From Ophthalmolycus amberensis (taxonomy: Eukaryota > Chordata > Actinopteri > Perciformes > Zoarcidae), in NCBI GenBank assembly GCA_024529925.1, contig JAFEUB010000499.1, forward strand, positions 1 to 64,000: a DNA stretch of 64,000 nt, written 5' to 3'. Every line of letters starts with the position of its first letter. Position 1 is the first letter of the stretch. Of this stretch, positions 36,735-49,252 are shown piece after piece. Both the position numbers and the translations under genes were made by a program. The notes below the pieces were generated by a model, which was given only the letters and a program-made list of their open reading frames with translations, made no database searches and was not told the DNA's origin.

Positions 36735-37120
36735 TAAAATAAGCTTCACCGGCTGCAGCTTTAAAGTGATGAACACATCAATGCATCAATAATTAGATAA
36801 TATATATTATTCTCTTTATTTTAGTTTAAATTACAAAACGTCTTCTCGTCCACAATCATTTTTTTTAAAGGAAACGTTGTACATTTTGGGAGAACTAAAG
36901 TTTGCAAACAAGAGAAAATATAAAAAAAGTCAACGAGGTTTAAAGTTGAACATTACAGGATCATTTATTCAAAACCTGACATACATCACTCAGCATGGTG
37001 AGTACTACTACTTCGGTGTACTTTTACTTTGGAATGCATGGCTTTTACTTGTAAAACACAGAGTACTTCTACACCGAGGTAGTACTACTTTTACTGAAGT
37101 AACAGATCGGAGTACTTCCT
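36440..37120. repeat. Dispersed aagtaaaagtac-type fragments and an (AT)n tract
   Basis: Minus-orientation fragments lie at about 36460-36600 and plus or mixed fragments at 37000-37110. A TA run is at 36709-36727. aactttattgatacccggga at 36660 resembles a fish LINE or SINE tail. Confidence 0.5.
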
Positions 37121-37196
37121 CAACTTGTAGAACCGCTTGTTTTCAGAGTGTGTGAGAAGCTTTAAACACGAGATTTATTCCTCATCGACCTGCCAT

Positions 37197-37226
37197 ACAC
37201 ACACACACACACACGTGTGTGTGTGT
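37197..37226. repeat. (AC)9(GT)6 palindromic microsatellite
   Basis: AC repeats switch directly to GT repeats at 37214/37215, giving a perfect palindrome with 12-bp arms. Confidence 0.95.
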
Positions 37227-37584
37227 AAGTAGGTCAGTAGTGAAAGGGTTCTCTGCTGTCCTCACTCGGCCTCTGTTCGGCCCGTCACACCACTCGTGTC
37301 GACTCTAATTCTCTCCTCCTCCTCCCCCCTATATCCTCCCTCCTCCTCCTCTTCCTCCCCCCCCCCTCTCTTTTCTCTCTGCTCTGATTAGAAAGGCAGC
37401 AGGTCCCACCCCTGGTTCAGGGTCTTGTGGAGGTTTAACTCTTCAGCTGCCGCCTCTCGTCGTCCTTTTTAAAAAAATATTTTTTTAAATTTGACCCTTT
37501 AAAAAAACGTCTCTTTCTTAACGGCCTGTGTGTGTGTGTGTGTGTGTGTGTCTTGTATCCGGTGTGTTTGTTTTGCATTTGAAG

Positions 37585-37680
37585 GGAGACCCCCGACGCC
37601 AGAGCTCTGCGTTAGTGGAGGATGTCTCGTCTCTGGGGGAGAGGCTCTGTGTTCCAGGACGGCTGGATGAAGACCTGTGA
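37585..37680 (+). CDS. Candidate terminal exon, unidentified gene
   Basis: An acceptor-like site (gtttgttttgcatttgaag) precedes 31 open codons and a TGA at 37678. The peptide contains QSSALVEDVSSLGERLC and ends GRLDEDL. Composition looks protein-like, but no family is recognised and an overlapping minus-strand frame exists. It is in phase 0, compatible with the 16847 and 19715 candidates. Linkage over nearly 18 kb is untested. Confidence 0.2.
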   Translation, partial: GDPRRQSSALVEDVSSLGERLCVPGRLDEDL

Positions 37681-37730
37681 ACAAATGGTGTGTTACCTAA
37701 CCCCCAAACAGCTTTACATGATTTACAGTA

Positions 37731-37750
37731 GGGGGGGGGGGGGGGGGGGG
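37731..37750 (+). repeat. Poly-G run of 20
   Basis: Twenty consecutive G on the plus strand. Confidence 0.95.
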
Positions 37751-38589
37751 CGGCCGGTGTTTGAGCTCATACTGCCCTCTGCTGGCAGAAGAAGCAAACA
37801 AGAAAACTAGCCGTTTATTTCTCCACAAAAAAACGCCCCAACATGGCTCCCGAAAAATGAAACGGAAACAAAAAACTCCACCTAAAAATCTGTAGAGTTT
37901 AATTTAAAACAATGCCCCCCCCCCCCCTTAAAAATAGTGCCCAGAATGTGGAGCTCAGAGCGACAGAGCTGTGGTGAAGCCGGCAGCGCGTTGACTGTGG
38001 AGGACAGCGTGTTCCTGGTCTGTGGCTCAATGACTCGAGGTCATCGAGGATTCAAATAAATTATGATAATAATAATAAAACGAGCTCATGGTGGGAATCA
38101 AGCTGCTGCTCGAGTGTTTATAGAATTAGTGTTTTATATGTAATTATATTCATTTGACTTGTGATTTTATACAACCAGCAGTGGAAGTATTCTCAGTAAA
38201 AATACTCCAACTGTACCATCTAATTAAAGTAGAGGAGTATTATCACCTTCCACTGTTTTATATTTATTATCATATTACTGTTTATTGCTGCATTAAAGCA
38301 GCAGAATACTGTGAAATGCAAATACTCAAGTACAGTATCGTAGTAGAAACTGTTTAAATGTGAAGAAAACTGACGATCAGACAATTAATCTGTTTTAATA
38401 ATTAATCATTTCAGTCGTTTTTTCTTCGCTGCTGTTGCGTTGGTTCATTTAACGCGTCCGTCTTTTGAAATGTTTCATCTTAAATCACATTTTAACCAAA
38501 CAGACGTATAAAGTCAGAGCTTCACTCCGTTTCTTCTTCTTCTGTCCTTCAGACCAACAGAAATAAACGATGTTAATAATTATCACTGA

Positions 38590-38630
38590 TATCCAACATG
38601 TGAATCAGTCCGGACTCGAACCCGCAACCT
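38590..38630 (-). other. tRNA B-box-like sequence, probable SINE remnant
   Basis: The minus strand reads ggttgcgggttcgagtccgg, a good pol III B box. No matching cloverleaf or acceptor stem surrounds it, so a degraded tRNA-derived SINE head is likelier than a tRNA gene. Confidence 0.4.
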
Positions 38631-38639
38631 CTACGTCAC

Positions 38640-41340
38640 TCTGTAAAGATTAAAGGAGAAATAAAAACATCTGAGTCACGACTGCTTTTGAAACTTTTAT
38701 TTTTTGCTTGCAGACAAAGAGAAAGAAATCCATGAAAGTCCAGATATAATAAATAAATAACCTAAAACATTTGTCTATTGAAGCGGTTGAAACAGAGCTC
38801 GTGTGACGATGATTGTTCTGATGTTTGCATATCTAACGAGTCTACGAGAGAAGCTGAACAACGTGTTTCTTCTTTTTTATCTTTAACCCGACATATGAAA
38901 AGTTAAAGTTGAGAGCTCGTTGGTTCTCGTCCCTAAAATATCTTCTGTAATTCTTGTGGAAAACCTGAACGATATTGTTTTTCAGTTCACCCGTATCTGA
39001 GCAAATAAACTTTGGTGGCGCAGACAGAAACAACCCGACGCCTGAAAGACATAACTATCATTGTGTACTCGTATGGTCATGCATACAGTATTGATTAAAG
39101 TGTAAATGTTTGTAGCTTAACTGACTGAGGTAAAGTTGCCTGTTTCCTGAAGTAGAGCACACATGCCTTTAGTTTCTGTATTTCCTCTTTTTGGACAAGG
39201 ACACACAAACAGTATTTGGGTTCGTCTCCCTCTCAAGTCAATAAATCTGCTTCTTGTTTTTAAAAAGACAAATGAGAAATGATTTGGGTTTGTGGCTTAA
39301 AACGACTGAAGTTCAGTCTGTAACATCCTCCGCCATCTTTGTTTTATTTAATCAGAGCTCAAAGGAAAAATCCACCTTAAAAACAGTTTATTTTGTAGTT
39401 CATAACTGCGACTCCGTTTCCACCAGATGTCCTACATTTCCCAGAATGCCTCTGAATTGGTTGTCAGTCCAAAAATACACGATTTTGAAAACCGTGAAAG
39501 TTTGAGGCTCATAGTTGAAGATCTGAGTTTAATGAAGTCGTGATTGATTTATTTTATTTCATGAATTGAATATTTTGAGTTTTTCGACTGTTGGTCGGCA
39601 ACAAAAACACGAGATGTTATTTGATTTATTCATTTGTGAATAAAATGTCAGAAAATAGTGATAAACAGTCGTAATAACGTCCCAGAGCTCAGAGTTTTTA
39701 TTTATTTCACATCATTAATATAAATGTAAAATGTTAATGAGTTTCTAGACTGTTGGTCAAACCACAGAAGAAGACATTAAATACTATTTACAAGCGTTGA
39801 TTCATTATTTTGACCATTAAAGTGATAAACAGCCCAAAGTGACATCTTTAAAAAAGCACAAAGATAATGAATTCAGTGTGATATAAATCCTCAGTTTGTG
39901 TTGATATAAACAGGATGGACAAAACAATAGAGACGCCTCAGTTACACACATTCGGACTGTTAGCATTAGCTTTAGCTCGGTGTACCTAATACACTGTAAT
40001 AAGTCTGATCAACACATCGATATAATCTACCAAGCTGTTCACATAAACTAATAGCCAATATAACTTCATGTTTTTTTTGGCCATAAAATGTATTTATTGT
40101 CTCTAGTTGAAGTGTGTTGCTTTAATGACACTACTTTTCCAGGTGCATTGTGGGATAAGTTAAGTCTGATATGTAAAGCAGAGTTTTTGGTGGATGTTTC
40201 CCTTGAAGGAGTTGCCGTCTCTTGTTTTACTTCAGTGATTCGTGTTTGGAGGTAAATGTTGAAACTGAATGGACCCAAATTATCCCCATATTCAACAGAA
40301 CTCATAATAATGAAGGTAGATTCAGTCCCCGTTGTATTTATACGTCAAGACTTTAAAAAAGGGGAAAAAATACTAAAAAGTAAAAAGGCGGACGTTGAAT
40401 TCAAACCGGCTGATTTCTCTTGCTTAATAAACAGAATGGCACTAATTTGAGTCGTCTATTCACAAAAACCTTTCTTCTTTCACAACAAAATGTTCTCGTT
40501 GTTTGGAGGACGTTCACTTAAGAAAATGGTCCATTATTCTGAAAAAAGTTCTATATTATTAAGAAAGCCCATGCGAGGTCTCACCTCTCACTTTAAAAAC
40601 TCTTTACTTTTTTGAGTACAAAAAATGACAAAAGCCCCCCCCGCCTCACCAAAATAAAAGCCCCGTTGTTTGTACAGGGGCAGGATTGGAAACTTACTCG
40701 CTCGCAGTGACGTTTGGTGAGTCGTCCCGCGTGTTTGATTGGTCCCCACAGTTCATCAGCAAGAAGGAACTACATCCTGGAGCTTTGTCCTTAAAGTCCG
40801 CTCAGTGCTTCTCAGCTGCGTCGGGGCCCAAAGCACAAACCCGTCCCGCTAGTTAACTTGTCCTCCAGCCGAGCTGTGACCCTGTCTGAGCTTCCTGCGG
40901 CCATCTTTGGGTCCAGAACCATCAGCTGAGAAACACTGACATGTGTCGTCTCCACGGTGGATGCTGTGGAATGAAAGGACGATCGATGTGAAACAGTTAA
41001 ATGAATCATTCTCCTTTTAAAGATCAATCACTGCTACTCCGCTCCAAATAGATCAAGTTTAACCCGATGAAGAGACATTAACTCTGCAGAGCGTTCAGGG
41101 TCGACCCGAGGAGGATCTGGAGCTCATCACACATTAAATTAAAGTCAGAGAGCTTTTTTTACATAATTTATCATCATTTCATTCAGTCACGTGAGGCGGA
41201 TCATTGATGAGTGTCGGGTTTGATAGTTATGTCATTTAATTTACTTCTTTAGAAACCATATTCTGGGTTATTTAACAATGACGTCACAATCAGGATTTCA
41301 AAACGTACAGACAGATAATAATGTGATAAACATCATTACT
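38640..41340. other. Non-coding stretch, nothing recognised
   Basis: Moderately AT-rich sequence with only short frames. About 39975 shares ggtgtacctaata with the zhx1 intron sequence at about 49876, a common fish repeat motif. No gene identified. Confidence 0.45.
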
Positions 41341-41349
41341 GTGTCTTTA

Positions 41350-42073
41350 TGAGTAAAAGTCTCTCCAGCTGTTACAGCCGACTGACCCAGCTTCCCTGGT
41401 GGGAGGGACTAAGATGCAAGTTAAACGGGAATGCCGGCATTGCTACAATCCAGCCCGAACTACAGCGAGAGAAGCAGTGGGGTGTCGGAACAAGGGGTAT
41501 CTGGCTTCATGCCCTTTGCGGTTCAGTACCATCTCAGGAATTCAGAGTGGTCAGGGCTCGGCATTGTTGTATTTGTTTGGTCAATTTCATGTTGGCACAC
41601 TCTTGGAAAATCTTGATGTCTCCTGTTTTTGGCTCTGCTACTCTTAAAGTTGCTTCTACAGATGCTGTTGTTGCTGGGTTGCAGGATGAAGTTTGGAGAT
41701 TGTTAAACGGTATAGGCTTTGTAGGTTGCCAAATATTGGTGTTTCCTGTGCTGGGATTCCTGATAGGACAGGTTTTATGGGGGGAGTGTGACGACCCTCC
41801 TCCTATCATACACTACGTGTCTGGTTGCGGTTCCTTTTGTTACAGGTGCTGATTGGAGGATCGTTAGCAGCCAGAGTGGCTCAAATACCCTCTCCAGTTG
41901 GCAGCTGCCCTCTCTGAAAGGAAGATCTTGTTGACAGTGAGGCTTACGACAGTTGTGTCTGTCTTTGTGTAAATGCTGTTATCATTGGGTTACTTGTTTT
42001 TGGCGAGACAAATAAATTACTACTTTTGGCCGCCAGCTCGTTGTCTCCCTGTTTTTCTTCCAGTTTCTGAACA
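41350..42073 (+). mobile_element. LTR-retrotransposon-like 3' remnant
   Basis: A purine run (ggggggag, about 41779-41786) is followed by TGTGACGACCC at 41787, as at the polypurine tract/3' LTR junction of teleost Ty3-type elements. The putative LTR carries an AATAAA-type signal (acaaataaatta, about 42008) and could end with CA at 42073, giving about 287 bp. The upstream 167-codon frame (41349-41852) has no recognisable integrase, protease or RT motif, so only a decayed fragment remains. Confidence 0.4.
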
Positions 42074-42075
42074 TA

Positions 42076-45000
42076 TGTTGAAAAAGGTCATGAAAAAAGT
42101 TACAGCATGTCGAAAAAAGTCACAGTATAGAATGTCGTAAATAGTCATAATAAAAGTCAGTATAGCATGTCGTAAAAAGTCATGAAAAAAAGTCAATATA
42201 GCATGTCGTAAAAAGTCATGAAAAAGTCACAGTATAGCATGTCGTAAAAAGTCATAATAAAAGTCAGTATAGCATGTCGTAAAAAGTCATGAAAAAAAGT
42301 CAATATAGCATGTCGTAAAAAGTCATGAAAAAGTCACAGTATAGCATGTCGTAAAAAGTCATGATAAAAGTCACAGTATAGCATGTCGTAAAAAGTCATG
42401 AAAAAAGTCACAGTATAGCATGTCGTAAAAAGTCATGATAAAAGTCACAGTATAGCATGTCGTAAAAAGTCATGAAAAAAGTCACAGTATAGCATGTCGT
42501 AAAAAGTCATAATAAAAGTCACAGTATAGCATGTCGTAAAAAGTCATAATAAAAGTCACAGTATAGCATGTCGTAAAAAGTCATAATAAAAGTCACAGTA
42601 TAGCATGTCGTAAAAAGTCATAATAAAAGTCACAGTATAGCATGTCGTAAAAAGTCTTGAAAAAAGTCATAGTATAGCATGTCGTAAAAAGTCATAGTAT
42701 AGCATGTCGTAAAAAGTCATAATAAGTCACAGTATAGCATGTCGTAAAAAGTCATAATAAAAGTCACAGTATAGCATGTCGTAAAAAGTCACAATAAAAG
42801 TTAGTATAGCATGTCGTAAAAAGTCATAATAAAAGTCATAGTATAGAATGTCGTAAAAAGTCATAATAAAAGTCAGTATAGCATGTCGTAAAAAGTCATG
42901 AAAAAGTCATAGAATAGCATGTCGTAAAAAGTCATGAAAAAAGTCACAGTATAGAATGTCGTAAAAAGTCATGAAAAAGTCACAGTACAGCATGTCGTAA
43001 AAAGTCATAATAAAAGTCACAGTACAGCATGTCGTAAAAAGTCAAAATAAAAGTCACAGTATAGCATGTCGTAAAAAGTCATGAAAAAGTCACAGTATAG
43101 CATGTCGTAAAAAGTCATGAAAAAGTCACAGTATAGCATGTCGTAAAAAGTCATGAAAAAGTCACAGTATAGCATGTCGTAAAAAGTCATGAAAAAGTCA
43201 CAGTATAGCATGTCGTAAAAAGTCATGAAAAAGTCACAGTATAGCATGTCGTAAAAAGTCATAATAAAAGTCACAGCACAGCATGTCGTAAAAAGTCATA
43301 ATAAAAGTCACAGTATAGCATGTCGTAAAAAGTCATGAAAAAAGTCACAGTATAGAATGTTGTAAAAAGTCATGAAAAAGTCACAGTACAGCATGTCGTA
43401 AAAAGTCATAATAAAAGTCACAGTGCAGCATGTCGTAAAAAGTCATAATAAAAGTCACAGTATAGCATGTCGTAAAAAGTCATAATAAAAGTCACAGTAT
43501 AGCATATCGTAAAAAGTCATAATAAAAGTCACAGTATAGCATGTCGTAAAAAGTCATAATAAAAGTCACAGTATAGCATGTCGTAAAAAGTCTTGAAAAA
43601 AGTCATAGTATAGCATGTCGTAAAAAGTCATAATAAAAGTCATAGTATAGCATGTCGTAAAAAGTCATAATAAGTCACAGTATAGCATGTCGTAAAAAGT
43701 CATAATAAAAGTCAGTATAGCATGTCGTAAAAAGTCATAATAAAAGTCACAGTATAGCATGTCGTAAAAAGTCACAATAAAAGTTAGTATAGCATGTCGT
43801 AAAAAGTCATAATAAAAGTCATAGTATAGAATGTCGTAAAAAGTCATAATAAAAGTCAGTATAGCATGTCGTAAAAAGTCATGAAAAAGTCATAGAATAG
43901 CATGTCGTAAAAAGTCATGAAAAAAGTCACAGTATAGAATGTCGTAAAAAGTCATGAAAAAGTCACAGTATAGCATGTCGTAAAAAGTCATAATAAAAGT
44001 CACAGTACAGCATGTCGTAAAAAGTCAAAATAAAAGTCACAGTATAGCATGTCGTAAAAAGTCATGAAAAAGTCACAGTATAGCATGTCGTAAAAAGTCA
44101 TGATAAAAGTCACAGTATAGCATGTCGTAAAAAGTCATGAAAAAGTCACAGTATAGCATGTCGTAAAAAGTCATAATAAAAGTCACAGTATAGCATGTCG
44201 TAAAAAGTCATAATAAAAGTCACAGTATAGCATGTCGTAAAAAGTCATGAAAAGTCACAGTATAGCATGTCGTAAAAAGTCATGAAAAAGTCACAGTATA
44301 GCATGTCGTAAAAAGTCATAATAAAAGTCACAGCACAGCATGTCGTAAAAAGTCATAATAAAAGTCACAGTATAGCATGTCGTAAAAAGTCATGAAAAAA
44401 GTCACAGTATAGAATGTTGTAAAAAGTCATGAAAAAGTCACAGTACAGCATGTCGTAAAAAGTCATAATAAAAGTCACAGTGCAGCATGTCGTAAAAAGT
44501 CATAATAAAAGTCACAGTATAGCATGTCGTAAAAAGTCATAATAAAAGTCACAGTATAGCATATCGTAAAAAGTCACAGTATAGCATGTCGTAAAAAGTC
44601 ATGAAAAAGTCACAGTATAGCATGTCGTAAAAAGTCATAATAAAAGTCATAGTATAGAATGTCGTAAAAAGTCATAATAAAAGTCAGTATAGCATGTCGT
44701 AAAAAGTCATGAAAAAGTCATAGAATAGCATGTCGTAAAAAGTCATGAAAAAAGTCACAGTATAGAATGTCGTAAAAAGTCATGAAAAAGTCACAGTATA
44801 GCATGTCGTAAAAAGTCATAATAAAAGTCACAGTACAGCATGTCGTAAAAAGTCAAAATAAAAGTCACAGTATAGCATGTCGTAAAAAGTCATGAAAAAG
44901 TCACAGTATAGCATGTCGTAAAAAGTCATGATAAAAGTCACAGTATAGCATGTCGTAAAAAGTCATGAAAAAGTCACAGTATAGCATGTCGTAAAAAGTC

Positions 45001-48000
45001 ATAATAAAAGTCACAGTATAGCATGTCGTAAAAAGTCATAATAAAAGTCACAGTATAGCATGTCGTAAAAAGTCATGAAAAAGTCACAGTATAGCATGTC
45101 GTAAAAAGTCATGAAAAAGTCACAGTATAGCATGTCGTAAAAAGTCATAATAAAAGTCACAGCACAGCATGTCGTAAAAAGTCATAATAAAAGTCACAGT
45201 ATAGCATGTCGTAAAAAGTCATGAAAAAAGTCACAGTATAGAATGTTGTAAAAAGTCATGAAAAAGTCACAGTACAGCATGTCGTAAAAAGTCATAATAA
45301 AAGTCACAGTGCAGCATGTCGTAAAAAGTCATAATAAAAGTCACAGTATAGCATGTCGTAAAAAGTCATAATAAAAGTCACAGTATAGCATATCGTAAAA
45401 AGTCACAGTATAGCATGTCGTAAAAAGTCATGAAAAAGTCACAGCATAGCATGTCGTAAAAAGTCACAGTATAGAATGTCGTAAAAAGTCATGAAAAAGT
45501 CAGTATAGAATGTCGTAAAAAGTCATGAAAAAGTCATAGTATAGCATGTCGTAAAAAGTCATGAAAAAAGTCACAGTGTAGCATGTCGTAAAAAGTCATA
45601 ATAAAAGTCACAGTATAGCATGTCATAATAAAAGTCACAGTATAGCATGTCGTAAAAAGTCAGAATAAAAGTCACAGTACAGCATGACGTAAAAAGTCAT
45701 AATAAAAGTCACAGTCCAGCATGTCGTAAAAAGTCATAATAAAAGTCACAGTATAGCATGTCGTAAAAAGTCATAATAAAAGTCACAGTATAGCATGTCG
45801 TAAAAAGTCATAATAAAAGTCACAGTATAGCATGTCGTAAAAAGTCATGAAAAAGTCACAGTATAGCATGTCGTAAAAAGTCATGAAAAAAGTCACAGTA
45901 TAGCATGTCGTGTAAAGTCATAATAAAAGTCACAGTATAGCATGTCGTAAAAAGTCATGAAAAAAGTCTCAGTATAGCATGTCGTAAAAAGTCATAATAA
46001 AAGTCAGTATAGCATGTCGTAAAAAGTCACAATAAAAGTCATAGTATAGAATGTCGTAAAAAGTCATAATAAAAGTCAGTATAGCATGTCGTAAAAAGTC
46101 ATGAAAAAAGTCACAGTATAGAATGTCGTAAAAAGTCATGAAAAAGTCATAGTACAGCATGTCGTAAAAAGTCATAGTATAGCATGTCGTAAAAAGTCAT
46201 AATAAAGTCACAGTATAGCATGTCGTAAAAAGTCATAATAAAAGTCACAGTATAGCATGTCGTAAAAAGTCATAATAAAAGTCATAGTATAGCATGTCGT
46301 AAAAAGTCATAATAAAAGTCAGTACAGCATGTCGTAAAAAGTCATAATAAAAGTCACAGTATAGCATGTCGTAAAAAGTCATGATAAAAGTCAGTCTAGC
46401 ATGTCGTAAAAAGTCATAATAAAAGTCATAGTATAGCATGTCGTAAAAAGTCATAATAAAAGTCATAGTATAGCATGTCGTAAAAAGTCATAATAAAAGT
46501 CAGTACAGCATGTCGTAAAAAGTCATAATAAAAGTCATAGTATAGCATGTCGTAAAAAGTCATAATAAAAGTCAGTACAGCATGTCGTAAAAAGTCATAA
46601 TAAAAGTCACAGTATAGCATGTCGTAAAAAGTCATAATAAAAGTCATAGTATAGAATGTCGTAAAAAGTCATAATAAAAGTCACAGTATAGCATGTCGTA
46701 AAAAGTCACAGTATAGCATGTCGTAAAAAGTCATGAAAAAGTCACAGTATAGCATGTCGTAAAAAGTCATAATAAAAGTCACAGTATAGCATGTCGTAAA
46801 AAGTCATAATAAAAGTCACAGTATAGCATGTCGTAAAAAGTCATGAAAAAGTCACAGTATAGCATGTCGTAAAAAGTCATGAAAAAGTCACAGTATAGCA
46901 TGTCGTAAAAAGTCATAATAAAAGTCACAGCACAGCATGTCGTAAAAAGTCATAATAAAAGTCACAGTATAGCATGTCGTAAAAAGTCATGAAAAAAGTC
47001 ACAGTATAGAATGTTGTAAAAAGTGATGAAAAAGTCACAGTACAGCATGTCGTAAAAAGTCATAATAAAAGTCACAGTATAGCATGTCGTAAAAAGTCAT
47101 AATAAAAGTCACAGTATAGCATATCGTAAAAAGTCATAATAAAAGTCACAGTATAGCATGTCGTAAAAAGTCATGAAAAAGTCACAGCATAGCATGTCGT
47201 AAAAAGTCACAGTATAGAATGTCGTAAAAAGTCATGAAAAAGTCACAGTATAGAATGTCGTAAAAAGTCATGAAAAAGTCATAGTATAGCATGTCGTAAA
47301 AAGTCATGAAAAAAGTCACAGTGTAGCATGTCGTAAAAAGTCATAATAAAAGTCACAGTATAGCATGTCATAATAAAAGTCACAGTATAGCATGTCGTAA
47401 AAAGTCAGAATAAAAGTCACAGTATAGCATGTCGTAAATAGTCATATAAAAGTCAGCATAGCATGTCGTAAAAAGTCATGAAAAAAGTCACAGAATGGAA
47501 TGTCGTAAAAAGTCACAGTACAGCATGACGTAAAAAGTCATAATAAAAGTCACAGTACAGCATGTCGTAAAAAGTCATAATAAAAGTCACAGTATAGCAT
47601 GTCGTAAAAAGTCATAATAAAAGTCACAGTATAGCATGTCGTAAAAAGTCATAATAAAAGTCACAGTATAGCATGTCGTAAAAAGTCATGAAAAAGTCAT
47701 AGTATAGCATGTCGTAAAAAGTCATGAAAAAAGTCACAGTGTAGCATGTCGTAAAAAGTCATAATAAAAGTCACAGTATAGCATGTCATAATAAAAGTCA
47801 CAGTATAGCATGTCGTAAAAAGTCAGAATAAAAGTCACAGTATAGCATGTCGTAAATAGTCATATAAAAGTCAGCATAGCATGTCGTAAAAAGTCATGAA
47901 AAAAGTCACAGAATGGAATGTCGTAAAAAGTCACAGTACAGCATGACGTAAAAAGTCATAATAAAAGTCACAGTACAGCATGTCGTAAAAAGTCATAATA

Positions 48001-49076
48001 AAAGTCACAGTATAGCATGTCGTAAAAAGTCATGAAAAAAGTCATAGTATAGCATGTCGTGTAAAGTCATAATAAAAGTCACAGTATAGCATGTCGTAAA
48101 AAGTCATGAAAAAAGTCTCAGTATAGCATGTCGTAAAAAGTCATAATAAAAGTCAGTATAGCATGTCGTAAAAAGTCACAATAAAAGTCATAGTATAGAA
48201 TGTCGTAAAAAGTCATAATAAAAGTCAGTATAGCATGTCGTAAAAAGTCATGAAAAAAGTCACAGTATAGAATGTCGTAAAAAGTCATGAAAAAGTCATA
48301 GTACAGCATGTCGTAAAAAGTCATAGTATAGCATGTCGTAAAAAGTCATAATAAAAGTCACAGTATAGCATGTCGTAAAAAGTCATAATAAAAGTCACAG
48401 TATAGCATGTCGTAAAAAGTCATAATAAAAGTCATAGTATAGCATGTCGTAAAAAGTCATAATAAAAGTCAGTACAGCATGTCGTAAAAAGTCATAATAA
48501 AAGTCACAGTATAGCATGTCGTAAAAAGTCATGATAAAAGTCAGTCTAGCATGTCGTAAAAAGTCATAATAAAAGTCATAGTATAGCATGTCGTAAAAAG
48601 TCATAATAAAAGTCATAGTATAGCATGTCGTAAAAAGTCATAATAAAAGTCAGTACAGCATGTCGTAAAAAGTCATAATAAAAGTCATAGTATAGCATGT
48701 CGTAAAAAGTCATAATAAAAGTCAGTACAGCATGTCGTAAAAAGTCATAATAAAAGTCACAGTATAGCATGTCGTAAAAAGTCATAATAAAAGTCATAGT
48801 ATAGAATGTCGTAAAAAGTCATAATAAAAGTCACAGTATAGCATGTCGTAAAAAGTCATAATAAAAGTCTCAGTATAGCATGTCGTAAAAAGTCACAATA
48901 AAAGTTAGTATAGCATGTCGTAAAAAGTCATAATAAAAGTCATAGTATAGAATGTCGTAAAAAGTCATAATAAAAGTCAGTATAGCATGTCGTAAAAAGT
49001 CATGAAAAAAGTCACAGTATAGAATGTCGTAAAAAGTCATGAAAAAGTCACAGTATAGCATGTCGTAAAAAGTAAT
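42076..49076. repeat. 7-kb minisatellite, 35-37-bp unit, with higher-order repeats
   Basis: The unit is agcatgtcgtaaaaagtcat followed by aataaaagtcacagtat (37 bp) or a shorter gaaaaagtcacagtat form, roughly 190 copies. Diagnostic variants (tagaatag, cagcacagc, cagtgcagc, gaatgttgt, tctcagtat) recur in fixed order. Block 43860-44580 reappears about 830 bp later. Block 45960-46690 reappears about 2150 bp later at 48110-48840. Block 47278-47560 reappears about 419 bp later. The array abuts the LTR-like remnant and ends about 180 bp before the zhx1 stop. It has no coding role. Confidence 0.97.
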
Positions 49077-49252
49077 ACCAAAAAAGTATGTCATCATGTA
49101 TTTAAAAAGCCATTATAAAAGTCAAAGTATAGTATTCGTAGGGATTCTTGCTTCACAGTTGTTTTCATAACGAGGTGTCGACGACATCACATTCTTTGCT
49201 ACATCACCAGTTTATATCTGTGTTTAGTGAGACATAAAATCAGACTCACCTC

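Noticed and set aside
36856..36990. Exon-like segment ending CAGCATG|GTGAGT
   Set aside because: The donor lies inside a dispersed aagtaaaagtac-type repeat and the acceptor is weak.
41349..41852. 167-codon plus-strand frame
   Set aside because: No recognisable retroviral-type or cellular domain. Overlapping frames are also open. Treated as part of a decayed LTR element instead.
42076..49076. CRISPR-like regular repeats
   Set aside because: Units are contiguous with no unique spacers, in a vertebrate genome. This is a minisatellite. The same applies to the other arrays.
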